From contig NZ_CAMYKO010000006.1 in the NCBI RefSeq assembly GCF_947259025.1, forward strand, positions 124,001 through 188,000: DNA of 64,000 nt, written 5' to 3'. The position numbers were made by a program, and so were the translations under genes. The notes beneath the pieces were generated by a model, which was not told the origin of the DNA, did not search any database, and saw only the letters and a list, made by a program, of their open reading frames with translations. Origin of the DNA: an uncultured Methylophaga sp. Lineage in GTDB: Bacteria; Pseudomonadota; Gammaproteobacteria; Nitrosococcales; Methylophagaceae. This document shows, piece after piece, positions 8,779-19,610 of the stretch; positions within the stretch are counted from its first letter, which is position 1, and the number at the start of each line of letters is the position of its first letter.

Positions 8779-9192
8779 CTAGCGATGATAGTGCCCGGCC
8801 CGCTCCGGTTGATATTGAATATTCTCAATTCTGACTTTGATGTTTTTGCCGCCGGGATTGGGCCAGTAAATCTCATCACCTTGTTTCATGCCCAGCAGGG
8901 CTGTTCCAATTGGCGAGAAAATGGATAAGGTCGACCCATCCTCTTTGACATCTTTCGGGTAGACCAGCGTCAAATAAAAGGGTGCCTCAGAAGATGACAT
9001 TGAAAGTTGAACTGTCGAATTCATCGACACCACGTTTTCCGGGATGTGTCTTGAATCCACAATGGTCGCTCTCTCCAGTTCTTCTTCCAGTTTGAGCCTG
9101 GCAAGCGTATCGTTCACTGAACCGGAGTCGAGCAGGGCTTCAAGTCTCTCCAGATCCAGTGATGAAATGATGATATCGGGCGTATTTGTCAT
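8779..9192 (-). CDS. rnk: Rnk-like GreA/GreB C-terminal domain regulator
   Basis: 137 residues from ATG 9192, which has GAGGTGAG upstream; an in-frame ATG at 9213 would add seven residues with a poorer context. E. coli Rnk is about the same length. The N-terminal part (ISSLDLERLEALLD) and the C-terminal FKBP-like Gre domain (VYPKDVKEDGSTLSIFSPIGTALLGMKQGDEI) match the family. Rnk binds RNA polymerase near the secondary channel but lacks the long coiled-coil of GreA. In other bacteria it influences nucleoside diphosphate kinase levels. Single gene on the minus strand. Confidence 0.85.
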   Translation of the reverse strand: MTNTPDIIISSLDLERLEALLDSGSVNDTLARLKLEEELERATIVDSRHIPENVVSMNSTVQLSMSSSEAPFYLTLVYPKDVKEDGSTLSIFSPIGTALLGMKQGDEIYWPNPGGKNIKVRIENIQYQPERAGHYHR

Positions 9193-9211
9193 AAGGCTCA
9201 CCTCAGCACAC

Positions 9212-9246
9212 AAAAAAACCAGAACGCAGTCAAAGCTGCGTCCTGG
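9212..9246 (-). terminator. Intrinsic terminator-like hairpin upstream of rnk
   Basis: On the minus strand, an 11-bp-arm hairpin (CCAGGACGCAG / CTGCGTTCTGG with one mismatch, 9246-9219) is followed by TTTTTTTG. It sits 20 bp before the rnk start and 190 bp after the phosphoesterase gene. It may terminate that upstream transcript, or act as an attenuator in the rnk leader. Confidence 0.55.
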
Positions 9247-9345
9247 CTTAAAACAAATAAGAAATGATAGAGGCCCCAGGGGCCAGTGCTAATAATGCCT
9301 GAATAGCCCTTGATTAGTAAGCGCGAATACAGCTTATAGAGCAGT

Positions 9346-9364
9346 TGTTGCCGAATATTGCTAT
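9346..9364 (+). promoter_or_regulatory. Third copy of the mau-region operator-like motif
   Basis: TGTTGCCGAATATTGCTAT, 17 of 19 identical to the copy upstream of mauF. It lies between rnk and the phosphoesterase, in the upstream region of rnk. It may be a chance match or place rnk under the same regulator. Confidence 0.3.
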
Positions 9365-9434
9365 TCAGGTTTATGGCTTTGGACGGCTAACCCTATCTGG
9401 AATGGGAGATTCTTATTCATCGACCACTGAGAAG

Positions 9435-10229
9435 TTATGTCACTTGAAAAATCAGCGGTTGATAATAGTCAGGGATATCAGAGAACTGAGGATAGGCATT
9501 GGGGTGACTGAGGACAGTTGTCTCGCCAAGCTGGGTTTGATTTGGGTAATGAATGTGGCCATGCAGCCAGGCATTCGGCTGGTATTTTTCAATCATCCAG
9601 TCCAAGTGACTGGCATAGCATGCGGATATCAGGTTCTTTCTTTCAAATACGGGCAGGCATTCCAGAGAGGGGGCATGATGAGTGACAACCACGCTTTTAC
9701 CATCATGGCCTCTGGTTAGTTCCGCTTCAATAAAGGCCTTGTCTGTCTCGTGCCATATTGAAGAGGTTGTTGGCGTGAATACCGGTGAAAAGGGTTTATC
9801 GACCAACCTGATTTTGTAGTAATCATTCAAATTAAAAGCAGCGTGGCTTAACACCCGGTTCTTGCTGCTGAGGCCGAATAGTTCAAAATCTGTCCACAAT
9901 GTCGCCCCGATGAACAAGGTATCCCCAATCTCAACAGACGCATTGTCCAGGACATGAACATCAGTGCCTGCTGTTTGTTCAAGGATCTTATCTATAACAG
10001 GTCTGTCATGAGCATCATAAAACTCATGGTTACCCAATACATAGACGACCGGTACATCCAGCAAACGACTCTGACGAATCGCATAGCGCACACCATGCTC
10101 CTGAACGTCTATATCTCCTGCCATGACCAGTGCATCGACGGGTCGATTTAACTGAATGTCAGGGATGGCACTGCCCGTTTCTCTCAATAACTCATTATGT
10201 AAGTCACTAATGAGTGCGATTTTTGTCAT
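9435..10229 (-). CDS. Calcineurin-like metallophosphoesterase
   Basis: 264 residues. Contains the metal-binding signature set in order: DLHNE (residues 9-13), GDID (38-41), GNHEF (66-70), HHAPS (about 182-186) and HGHIH (about 219-223). These are the dinuclear metal ligands of the calcineurin-like fold. No signal peptide, so cytoplasmic. The substrate cannot be told from sequence. Single gene, minus strand, divergent from the rhamnose genes. Confidence 0.85.
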   Translation of the reverse strand: MTKIALISDLHNELLRETGSAIPDIQLNRPVDALVMAGDIDVQEHGVRYAIRQSRLLDVPVVYVLGNHEFYDAHDRPVIDKILEQTAGTDVHVLDNASVEIGDTLFIGATLWTDFELFGLSSKNRVLSHAAFNLNDYYKIRLVDKPFSPVFTPTTSSIWHETDKAFIEAELTRGHDGKSVVVTHHAPSLECLPVFERKNLISACYASHLDWMIEKYQPNAWLHGHIHYPNQTQLGETTVLSHPNAYPQFSDIPDYYQPLIFQVT

Positions 10230-10468
10230 GGTTATTCACACCTAAATGGACATTGAGTATTCAGAACCGGGAAAGCGAAGATCTCAGAATGAATGCTGAG
10301 CTTAATAACTGGCTATTTATTTAGCCAGCCTTATGGGGCATGTCTTGCTCAAACTTGCTATAGCTCATCCTGATACGGGCCTGCACTACAAAAGCTTGGT
10401 TTGGGTTTGTCTGAAAATAGTAATTTCGCGTAGCATTACTGCAATTCTTTACAAGCGAAAACTGACTC

Positions 10469-11535
10469 GTGGCAGAAAAAACTCTCGTTATTACCGGCGG
10501 TGCCGGGTTTATTGGTTCGGCTTTAATCCGGCATTTGATCAATACCAGTGACTACCGTGTGGTCAATGTCGACAAACTCACTTATGCCGGCAACCTGGAG
10601 TCTTTGAGCGAGGTGGAAAATCACGCGAATTATCATTTCGTTCAGGCAGATATCTGTGATGCCGGGGCGATGGAGTCGGTTTTCGAGCAGTATCAGCCGG
10701 ATGGCATCATGCATCTGGCCGCAGAGTCTCATGTCGATCGCTCGATTGATGGGCCGGCAGACTTTGTGGAAACCAATCTGGTGGGAACCTACACCTTGCT
10801 GGAAGTGGCAAGAAAATTTTGGTCAGACCTGGATTCAGAAAAAGCGCGGGCTTTTCGTTTTCATCATATCTCGACGGATGAGGTTTATGGGTCTCTGGGG
10901 GAGACGGGCCTGTTCAGAGAAGACACGGCTTATCAGCCGAACTCCCCCTATTCTGCGACTAAGGCGGGCAGTGACCACTTAGTTCGGGCCTGGCACCATA
11001 CCTATGGTTTGCCGGTGGTGATGACTAATTGCTCCAATAACTACGGCCCTTATCAGTTCCCCGAGAAGCTTATTCCGTTGATGATTAATAATGCGCTGGA
11101 GGGCAAGCCGCTACCGGTTTATGGCAACGGCCAGAATATCCGTGACTGGCTGTATGTTGATGATCACGTGAAAGCCCTGCAACTGATTCTGGAGCGCGGT
11201 GCCCTGGGTGAAAGCTACAACATTGGCGGATTTAATGAACACACTAATCTGGATGTCGTTCACCAACTGTGTGATGCTCTGGATGAGTTACTGCCTGATT
11301 CACCCCATCAACCGCACAAGCAATTAATCGAGTTTGTGTCTGACAGACCCGGTCACGACCAGCGCTATGCGATCGATGCCAGCAAAATTCACCGCGAGCT
11401 GGGCTGGCAGCCTGAGGAAACATTTGCCTCAGGGCTGAAGAAAACGGTTGAGTGGTACATAACCAACAGAGAATGGAATCAGCGTGTGATGGACGGCAGT
11501 TATCAGCAGCAAAGATTAGGTCTGGGAGGTGGATT

Positions 11536-11539
<4 letters not shown>
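10469..11539 (+). CDS. rfbB: dTDP-glucose 4,6-dehydratase
   Basis: 356 residues from GTG 10469. N-terminal NAD-binding [10 protein letters not shown] (about 10-19), the short-chain dehydrogenase Tyr-Lys pair in [11 protein letters not shown], the STDEVYG motif with its Asp-Glu catalytic pair, and [15 protein letters not shown], all diagnostic of RmlB. It converts dTDP-glucose to dTDP-4-keto-6-deoxyglucose. First of four overlapping or abutting genes for dTDP-L-rhamnose, giving the polysaccharide locus its rhamnose donor. The ribosome site is weak. Confidence 0.95.
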
Positions 11540-12419
<880 letters not shown>

Positions 12420-12420
<1 letters not shown>

Positions 12421-12965
12421 TGCAGGTCACAGAAACCAGGATACCGGATGTCAAAATCCTCACGCCCCGGGTGTTTGGTGATGAGCGCGGTTTTTTCATG
12501 GAAAGCTATAACCAGAAGGTTTTTCATGAGCTAACGGGTGCAGATATTGATTTTGTGCAGGATAATCATTCCCGTTCGTCACAGCATGTACTCAGGGGAT
12601 TGCATTACCAGATCAAGCAGCCCCAGGGAAAGCTGGTCAGGGTGATTGCCGGTGAAGTGTTCGATGTGGCAGTTGACCTGCGTCAGTCTTCGCCTACTTT
12701 CGGTCAGCATGTCAGTGCCATCCTGTCAGCGGATAACCATCAACAAATGTGGGTGCCGCCCGGTTTCGCTCATGGCTTCCTGGTGTTGTCTGATTCCGCC
12801 GAATTTCTTTACAAAACCACGGATTTTTATGCCCCGGAGTATGAACGCTGCATCATCTGGAATGATTCAGACCTTGCGATTGATTGGCCGCTGGTCGGTG
12901 AGCCGCTGGTGTCAGACAAAGACAGCAAGGGACTCAAGTTGAGTCAGGCTGAGGTCTACCCATGA
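12420..12965 (+). CDS. rfbC: dTDP-4-dehydrorhamnose 3,5-epimerase
   Basis: 181 residues; ATG 12420 overlaps the rfbA stop (TGATG). A cupin-fold RmlC: FFMESYNQKVF, HVLRGLHYQ (with the catalytic His), GEVFDVAVDLR and PPGFAHGFLVLSD are present. A longer frame beginning inside rfbA at 12291 is an artefact. Third step of dTDP-rhamnose synthesis. Confidence 0.95.
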
Positions 12966-13852
12966 AGCGAATGCTGGTGTTGGGCGGAACGGGCCAGGTT
13001 GGCTACGAATTGCAGCGCAGTTTGAGCACCCTCGGGGAGGTGCTGGCCCCCACTCAAAATGACATCAGCCTGATGCTGCCCGCCAATGAGCTGGAGGGCA
13101 AACTAACAGCGCTTAGACCGGATATCGTGATTAATGCGGCGGCGTATACCGCGGTTGATCAAGCCGAAACTGAAAGAGAGAAAGCGCATCAGATCAATGC
13201 CGTCGCGCCTGGGCTGTTGGCCAGTTATTGTGAAAAGCAGCAAATCCCGCTGATTCACTTTTCCACCGATTATGTATTTGACGGCACTAAAAACCAGCCT
13301 TGGAAAGAGACTGATACGCCGAATCCCATTAATGTCTATGGTGAGACCAAACTGGCTGGCGAAAATGTTATACGGGCTACCCGGGCATCTCATCTGATTC
13401 TCAGAACCAGCTGGGTTTATGGGGCGAGAGGAAAAAACTTTTTCAATACCATGAAAAGGCTGGCCACTGAAAAAAGCTCGCTCAGCATCGTCAATGATCA
13501 GTTAGGCGCCCCGACCTGGTCCAGACATTTGGGTGATGCCGTAGCCCAGCTGATTGCAATGGCAGGGAAGCAAGGTCCGGGTTTTTGGCAAACGCACAGT
13601 GGTACTTATCATCTGACTAATGCCGGCGAGACAAGCTGGTATGACTTCGCACAGGCGATATTCGATGAGATGCAGTCAGCCGGTCATCCGGCGCCTGAAG
13701 TGGAGCCAATCAGCAGTGACGACTATCCTGTGCCAGCTCCCCGACCAGCCTACTCTGTTCTGGACTGTGGTTTATTAGAAGAGCGTTTTGCTATCAGTCT
13801 ACCTGACTGGCGGCAGACCCTGAGCTACGTGATGCAGGATGCAAAAGTTTAA
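12962..13852 (+). CDS. rfbD: dTDP-4-dehydrorhamnose reductase
   Basis: 296 residues. Rossmann motif GGTGQVGYEL at 7-16, STDYVFDG, and the Tyr-Lys pair in NVYGETKLAGE mark RmlD, the NADPH reductase that completes dTDP-L-rhamnose. Its ATG overlaps the rfbC stop by 4 bp. Confidence 0.95.
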   Translation: MKRMLVLGGTGQVGYELQRSLSTLGEVLAPTQNDISLMLPANELEGKLTALRPDIVINAAAYTAVDQAETEREKAHQINAVAPGLLASYCEKQQIPLIHFSTDYVFDGTKNQPWKETDTPNPINVYGETKLAGENVIRATRASHLILRTSWVYGARGKNFFNTMKRLATEKSSLSIVNDQLGAPTWSRHLGDAVAQLIAMAGKQGPGFWQTHSGTYHLTNAGETSWYDFAQAIFDEMQSAGHPAPEVEPISSDDYPVPAPRPAYSVLDCGLLEERFAISLPDWRQTLSYVMQDAKV

Positions 13853-13909
13853 TTTAGCCTTGGTGAAGACATGGGATAATGTCAGGCAACCTATCGATGG
13901 AATGTTAAT

Positions 13910-15859
13910 TTGAAGCTGTCAGCCATATACAACGCACTGGGCCACTGGTTTCTGTCACGCCCCCGCCACACCAAGCGCGTAATAAGCATAGCAACGGATT
14001 TTGTCGCTGTTGTGTTTGCCTTGTGGTTGTCGTTCTCCCTACGTCTGGGTGAGTTTTATTCCCCTTCTACACAGCAACTATGGTTGTTTCTGGCTGCACC
14101 GATAATTGCGATTCCCGTATTTATCAAGTTTGGTCTCTACCGTGCGGTGATTCGTTACATTGGTATGGATGCCTTATGGGCGATTGCCCGTGCAGTCATG
14201 CTGTTCACTCTGATATTTGCCGTGCTGGTGCTATTGGCCGGGGAGTGGGCAGAGAATGTACCCAGAACAGTTTATGGCATCAATGCAGTCATTATGATGT
14301 TGTTTGTAGGGGGCAGCCGGATGCTGGCACGCTGGCTGTTCAATCATAGTCGAGCCGACGAAAGACTGAACCTGAACACTGAAAACTATATTCCTCCAGT
14401 GCTCATCTATGGGGCAGGTCAGGCCGGCGCCCAACTCGTGGCGATGCTGAAAATCAGCCATCATCTGCGTCCGGTGGCTTTTATTGATGATAATGACAGC
14501 ATTCATCACCAACAGATTAATGGCCTCACCGTCTACCCCTTTGATGAGTTGGCTGGGGTGATTGAAAAATACAAAGTCAGGGATGTTCTATTAGCCATGC
14601 CCGCCGCATCCCGGCGCAAGCGCAGTCAAATTCTGCGAAAGCTGGAGGCCTATCCGGTGCATGTCAGAACGCTGCCGGACCTGATGGATATCGCCGAAGG
14701 ACGAATAGAAGTGTCGGATATCCGGGAAGTGGATATCGGTGATCTTCTGGGGCGTGAACCTGTCGCGCCAGATGAGACGCTATTGCATAAAAATATCACT
14801 GGCAAAGTGGTGATGGTGACAGGTGCCGGTGGGTCGATAGGCTCAGAATTATGTCGGCAGATCATTCACCTTGCGCCGGAAAAACTGGTGTTGTTTGAGT
14901 TGAGTGAATTCAGTCTTTATCAACTGGAAAAAGAACTGGAAAAATTCAATCTGGATGTGCCGGTGGTGCCTGTTTTGGGCACGGTGCTTAATCAGCAGCG
15001 GGTTGGTGCGGTATGCCAGCATTTTCAAGTGAAAACCATCTATCATGCTGCGGCATACAAGCATGTGCCAATCGTGGAAAGAAATACCAATGAGGGTATT
15101 CGCAACAATGTCTTCGGCACCCTGAGTTGTGCCCAGGCTGCGATTCAGACCGGTGTCGAGACCTTTGTTCTGGTTTCCACTGACAAGGCTGTTCGGCCCA
15201 CTAATACGATGGGGGCCAGCAAACGTCTGGCAGAGTTGGTGCTGCAAGCGCTCGCTCAGTCAGAAGAATTATGCAGAAATACCCGCTTTACCATGGTGCG
15301 CTTCGGTAATGTACTGGGGTCATCCGGTTCCGTCGTTCCTTTGTTTCGTGAGCAGATTGCTGCGGGTGGTCCGGTTACCGTCACCGACCCGGACATCATC
15401 CGCTATTTCATGACCATTCCCGAAGCAGCGGAACTGGTGATCCAGGCGGGTGCCATGGGGCAGGGCGGTGATGTGTTTGTGCTGGATATGGGCGAGCCAG
15501 TCAAAATCCTGGAACTGGCCAGACGCATGATTCACCTCAGTGGTTTCAGTGTCAGAGAACAAGGTAGCCCTGAGGGTGACCTGGAAATTCAGTTTACCGG
15601 ACTCCGCCCAGGAGAAAAGCTCTATGAAGAGCTATTGATAGGTGACAATGTGACAGAGACCGCCCACCCAAAAATTATGCGGGCTGAGGAAGTAGTCATT
15701 GTCTGGTCGGCACTGGAGAAAGTGCTGCAACAGCTTGAGGCAGCCAATGACGACGATAACAGTGCTGAAGCCCGTAAATTGCTGTTGTCTACGATTGATG
15801 GTTTTGAGCCACAGTGTGAGTTGAACGACTGGTTAACGAGCGACTCAGATAGCGCATAA
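13910..15859 (+). CDS. WbpM/CapD-type UDP-GlcNAc 4,6-dehydratase, membrane-anchored
   Basis: 649 residues from TTG 13910. Four N-terminal membrane helices (about 18-120), a CoA-binding-like Rossmann domain (VLIYGAGQAGAQL, about 163-173), then the large SDR catalytic domain with GAGGSIGSELCRQI (about 304-317) and STDKAVRPTNTMGASKR, as in WbpM, PglF and CapD. These inverting or retaining 4,6-dehydratases make UDP-4-keto-6-deoxy HexNAc, precursor of QuiNAc, FucNAc or bacillosamine-type sugars. Together with the DegT aminotransferase (36106) and the PglC-like transferase (35495), a 4-amino-6-deoxy-HexNAc as first sugar of the repeat unit is likely (inference). Confidence 0.9.
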   Translation: MKLSAIYNALGHWFLSRPRHTKRVISIATDFVAVVFALWLSFSLRLGEFYSPSTQQLWLFLAAPIIAIPVFIKFGLYRAVIRYIGMDALWAIARAVMLFTLIFAVLVLLAGEWAENVPRTVYGINAVIMMLFVGGSRMLARWLFNHSRADERLNLNTENYIPPVLIYGAGQAGAQLVAMLKISHHLRPVAFIDDNDSIHHQQINGLTVYPFDELAGVIEKYKVRDVLLAMPAASRRKRSQILRKLEAYPVHVRTLPDLMDIAEGRIEVSDIREVDIGDLLGREPVAPDETLLHKNITGKVVMVTGAGGSIGSELCRQIIHLAPEKLVLFELSEFSLYQLEKELEKFNLDVPVVPVLGTVLNQQRVGAVCQHFQVKTIYHAAAYKHVPIVERNTNEGIRNNVFGTLSCAQAAIQTGVETFVLVSTDKAVRPTNTMGASKRLAELVLQALAQSEELCRNTRFTMVRFGNVLGSSGSVVPLFREQIAAGGPVTVTDPDIIRYFMTIPEAAELVIQAGAMGQGGDVFVLDMGEPVKILELARRMIHLSGFSVREQGSPEGDLEIQFTGLRPGEKLYEELLIGDNVTETAHPKIMRAEEVVIVWSALEKVLQQLEAANDDDNSAEARKLLLSTIDGFEPQCELNDWLTSDSDSA

Positions 15860-15886
15860 GGCGCTTTAAGTGTTGTGTTTGAGTCA

Positions 15887-16030
15887 CCATCATGCCGACC
15901 GCAGCGGAGGCATCTCGGAAAGTTAGCCAGATCCTTCGGCAGGCTCAGGATGACATGGCATTGTCATGCCGACCGGAGCGGAGGCATCTTGGAGAGGGGT
16001 GAAGATCCTTCGACAGGCTCAGGATGACAC
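15887..16030. repeat. Two dispersed inverted-repeat units after the WbpM-type gene
   Basis: Two head-to-tail units about 74 bp apart. Each has a left arm like CATGCCGACCGNAGCGGAGG and, some 40 bp on, a right arm like GATCCTTCGNCAGGCTCAGG ending GATGAC. The arms are imperfect reverse complements of each other, so each unit can fold. The same family recurs at 19611-19763, 37909-38034 and 39129-39445. It begins some 28 bp after the stop at 15859. Confidence 0.85.
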
Positions 16031-16116
16031 TGTGAATGTTGGAGCAAGCCGAGAAAAACGTAACGCTAATACTGGCTTTCTTAAAGAGCGCTGAGTCAAA
16101 AAAGCCAGTTGTTCTG

Positions 16117-16122
16117 TATAAT
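16117..16122 (+). promoter_or_regulatory. glmS: Candidate glmS promoter -10 box
   Basis: A perfect TATAAT 32 bp before the glmS start. No good -35 box is seen at 17 bp upstream, so the promoter call rests on the -10 box and position. Confidence 0.45.
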
Positions 16123-16153
16123 GCAGTTTTGAACGAACGAGGGATTTTTCAAC

Positions 16154-18106
16154 GTGTGTGGAATAGTTGGCGGCATCGCCGAGCGTAACGTTGCCCCTAT
16201 CCTGATGGAAGGGCTGAGAAGACTCGAATACCGCGGTTACGACTCCTCCGGCATGGCCCTACTTGATGCCGACAATGCGCTCCAACGCGTTCGTTCAATG
16301 GGCAAAATCAAACAGCTCGAAAATAAAATCGAAGCGCTGGGCGGCCCGTTCAATGGCCAAATCGGTATTGCCCATACCCGCTGGGCCACGCATGGCGTGC
16401 CCTCAGAAAATAATGCCCACCCCCATATCTGCAATAACAAAGTGGCGGTAGTTCACAACGGCATCATTGAAAACTATCAGTCGTTGAAAACCCGGCAACT
16501 CGAGGCCGGTTACCGCTTTACCTCCGAAACTGATACCGAAGTTGTCGCCCACGAAATTTATCAACAGTTGGAAGAGACTGATGATTTGCTTGATGCAGTG
16601 ATGCAATCACTTAAGTCATTTGAAGGGGCTTATGCCCTGGGTGTCATGGCAAAAGGGGATTCGGATACCCTGGTCGCGGCCAGGAAAGGCAGTCCTCTGG
16701 TCATTGGTGTCGGTATAGGCGAGCATTTTATCGCCTCTGATGTCTCAGCGCTGCTACCGGTTACCCAGAACTTCATCTTCCTGGAAGATGGGGATGTGGC
16801 ACGGCTGACCCGGGGTAAGGTAGAAATCTTCAGCGTCTTTACCGGTGAGCGCGTTGAACGGCCCGTCAAACATTCCAACCTCAATATTACATCGGTCGAA
16901 CTGGGTGCACATCGCCACTACATGCACAAGGAAATCTATGACCAGCCACAGGCAGTGATTGATACGCTGGAAGGGCGTATTACCCAGGATCAGGTCCTGG
17001 TGTCGAGCTTTGGTCCCAATGCCGAATCAATTTTCTCCAGCATCAACCGCATCTACATTATTGCCTGTGGTACCAGCTATCACGCGGGTATGGTGGCCAA
17101 ATACTGGTCTGAGGATATTATTGGTGTGCCTTGCCAGGTCGAAGTGGCCAGCGAGTTTCGCTATCGAAACCCGGTCATTGAAAACCACACCTTGTTTGTC
17201 ACCATCAGCCAGTCCGGTGAAACGGCAGATACACTGGCCGCTCTGCACCAGCTCAAAGCATTGCGTCAGAGTCAGAGCACCGGAAAATCAAGACGCGCCA
17301 CAGACCCGCAAAGTGGCAACGACAATCTGAATGATGTCAGCGTTATCACGCAATCAGCTTCAGAAGCATTAAATATCCCCACCTTATCAATCTGTAATGT
17401 GGCCGAGAGCAGTCTGACCCGTGAAGCAGACCTCACTTTCCTGACTCATGCCGGCCCGGAAATCGGTGTTGCCTCAACCAAAGCATTTACCACTCAATTG
17501 GTGGCTTTAGCCCTGCTGTTGACCAGTGTTGGCAAAGTGCAGAGCCGGCTCGACGATGGACGTGAAGCCAAAATTGCCGGTGGTCTGCAAAAGCTGCCCA
17601 ACCTGATTACCCAGGCCCTGGGTCATGAAGACGAAATACGCCGTATTTCCGAAGACTTCGCAGACAAGCAGCACGCATTATTCCTGGGCCGTGGAACCAT
17701 GTTCCCTATTGCACTCGAAGGTGCGCTCAAACTTAAAGAAATCAGCTATATTCACGCAGAAGCCTATCCGGCCGGGGAGTTGAAACATGGTCCATTGGCA
17801 TTGATTGACGAAATGATGCCTGTGATCGCCATTGCCCCACTGGATGATCTTTTGGAAAAACTCAAATCCAACCTGCAGGAAGTTAAAGCCCGTGGCGGCC
17901 AGATGATTGTATTTGAGGATGAGCGCAGTGATATCAGTTCAGAAACCAGCTTCAGTGTTGTCAAGGCTACGACCAACGTAGGGCGAATCACCGCACCGAT
18001 TACCTACAACATTCTGTTACAGCTATTGAGCTATCACGTGGCCTTGATCAAAGGTACAGATGTGGATCAGCCTAGGAATCTCGCTAAATCTGTCACAGTC
18101 GAGTGA
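16154..18106 (+). CDS. glmS: Glutamine-fructose-6-phosphate aminotransferase (isomerising)
   Basis: 650 residues from GTG 16154, chosen because the catalytic Cys must follow the initiator (M-CGIVGG). N-terminal glutaminase domain with RWATHG and HNGIIENY, then two SIS domains (CGTSYHAG, SQSGETADTL) and the C-terminal QPRNLAKSVTVE. It makes glucosamine-6-phosphate, the entry to UDP-GlcNAc. About 30 extra residues lie between L370 and C414 compared with E. coli GlmS, in the linker before TLSICNV. Located between polysaccharide genes, supplying the amino-sugar precursor. Confidence 0.96.
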   Translation: MCGIVGGIAERNVAPILMEGLRRLEYRGYDSSGMALLDADNALQRVRSMGKIKQLENKIEALGGPFNGQIGIAHTRWATHGVPSENNAHPHICNNKVAVVHNGIIENYQSLKTRQLEAGYRFTSETDTEVVAHEIYQQLEETDDLLDAVMQSLKSFEGAYALGVMAKGDSDTLVAARKGSPLVIGVGIGEHFIASDVSALLPVTQNFIFLEDGDVARLTRGKVEIFSVFTGERVERPVKHSNLNITSVELGAHRHYMHKEIYDQPQAVIDTLEGRITQDQVLVSSFGPNAESIFSSINRIYIIACGTSYHAGMVAKYWSEDIIGVPCQVEVASEFRYRNPVIENHTLFVTISQSGETADTLAALHQLKALRQSQSTGKSRRATDPQSGNDNLNDVSVITQSASEALNIPTLSICNVAESSLTREADLTFLTHAGPEIGVASTKAFTTQLVALALLLTSVGKVQSRLDDGREAKIAGGLQKLPNLITQALGHEDEIRRISEDFADKQHALFLGRGTMFPIALEGALKLKEISYIHAEAYPAGELKHGPLALIDEMMPVIAIAPLDDLLEKLKSNLQEVKARGGQMIVFEDERSDISSETSFSVVKATTNVGRITAPITYNILLQLLSYHVALIKGTDVDQPRNLAKSVTVE

Positions 18107-18200
18107 CTGTTTCAAAATTCAAAAAAACTTCATAAAACTGTCACGTTAGTGCAAAGCGGAGTTGTGACACTTTAGTTTTCCAAAATACGGGAAGCTAACA

Positions 18201-19574
18201 GTGAAAATTACCGTAACCGGAACAGGCTATGTAGGTCTTTCCCTGGCAGTATTACTGGCTCAACATAACGATGTCACTGCTCTGGACATTGATGCCCGCA
18301 AAGTCGAACTGATCAATGATGGCGTGTCACCCATATCCGATGCTGAGATCACCGATTTTCTCAACAATAAACCTCTCAGACTGAGCGCTACGCTGGATAA
18401 AGAACAGGCATACCGTGACGCTGAGTTCGTGATTATCGCGACACCCACCGACTATGATCCTGAGACCAATTACTTCAATACGGATAGTGTTGAAGCAGTG
18501 ATTGAGGATGTGCTTCATTTTAACCCAACAGCGACAATGGTGATTAAATCTACGGTTCCAGTGGGGTATACCGAATCCATCAAGAACACATACACCCACC
18601 ACCATTTTTCGCCCAAATTCAGCAGCTTTTCCAAACAAACAGCACGTAAAAAGCTACATGCTCAAATGACAGAGAATGGCGCCAGTGAGGATAAAGCTGA
18701 ATCATCGCCGGGAAGTCAGGTCTGGAACCTTGCCACACAGCTCCAGCAGAAACTGACCAATTCTGGCGTGGATTCAGATTACAACGAGCGTTTTCAACAC
18801 AAACAGCCCAATATTATTTTCTCTCCAGAATTTCTGAGGGAGGGCAAAGCCCTGTTCGATAATCTCTACCCCTCAAGAATTGTTATTGGTGAGCGGAGTG
18901 AACGTGCAGAAATCTTTGCAAAACTGTTGACGCAAGGCGCGATCAAAGCAGATATCCCGGTTTTGTATAGTGACTCAACTGAAGCTGAAGCCATCAAGCT
19001 TTTTTCAAATACCTACCTGGCAATGCGTGTCGCTTATTTCAATGAATTAGACAGCTATGCAGAGACACACGGACTCAACACCCGTCAGATTATTGAAGGC
19101 GTAGGCCTTGACCCACGGATAGGCGCTCACTACAACAATCCGTCTTTTGGCTATGGTGGCTACTGCCTGCCCAAAGATACCAGACAATTGCTGGCCAACT
19201 ATCAGAACGTGCCGAATAGCCTGATAAAAGCGATTGTCGATGCCAACACCACCCGCAAAGACTTCATCGCTGATTCAATCATTAAAAGAAACCCCAAGGT
19301 CGTTGGCATCTATCGACTGGTCATGAAGTCAGGTTCTGATAATTTCCGTGCGTCTGCCATTCAGGGTGTCATGAAGCGCATCAAGGCCAAAGGCATAGAG
19401 GTTGTTGTTTATGAACCGGTGCTGGAAGAAGACACCTTCTTCCGCTCAGCTGTGATCAATGACCTGGAAACCTTTAAACAAAAAGCGGATGTTGTGCTGG
19501 CTAACCGGCTCACGGATGACATTATGGATATCAGAGAAAAGGTCTATACGCGTGATCTTTTCGGTCAGGATTGA
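18201..19574 (+). CDS. ugd: UDP-glucose 6-dehydrogenase with an internal insertion
   Basis: 457 residues from GTG 18201; E. coli Ugd has 388. The Rossmann motif [12 protein letters not shown] (7-18), the catalytic Cys322 in [10 protein letters not shown] and the C-terminal [15 protein letters not shown] agree closely with gammaproteobacterial Ugd. It oxidises UDP-glucose to UDP-glucuronate with two NAD+. Residues 129-203, between VGYTESIK and NIIFSPEF, are an insertion of roughly 70 polar residues; it includes FSPKF, echoing the FSPEF that follows it. Stands alone between repeats and glmS. Confidence 0.94.
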   Translation: MKITVTGTGYVGLSLAVLLAQHNDVTALDIDARKVELINDGVSPISDAEITDFLNNKPLRLSATLDKEQAYRDAEFVIIATPTDYDPETNYFNTDSVEAVIEDVLHFNPTATMVIKSTVPVGYTESIKNTYTHHHFSPKFSSFSKQTARKKLHAQMTENGASEDKAESSPGSQVWNLATQLQQKLTNSGVDSDYNERFQHKQPNIIFSPEFLREGKALFDNLYPSRIVIGERSERAEIFAKLLTQGAIKADIPVLYSDSTEAEAIKLFSNTYLAMRVAYFNELDSYAETHGLNTRQIIEGVGLDPRIGAHYNNPSFGYGGYCLPKDTRQLLANYQNVPNSLIKAIVDANTTRKDFIADSIIKRNPKVVGIYRLVMKSGSDNFRASAIQGVMKRIKAKGIEVVVYEPVLEEDTFFRSAVINDLETFKQKADVVLANRLTDDIMDIREKVYTRDLFGQD

Positions 19575-19610
19575 TAAGTCTACGTGTGATCATGTTCCCA
19601 TCGGAATAGT

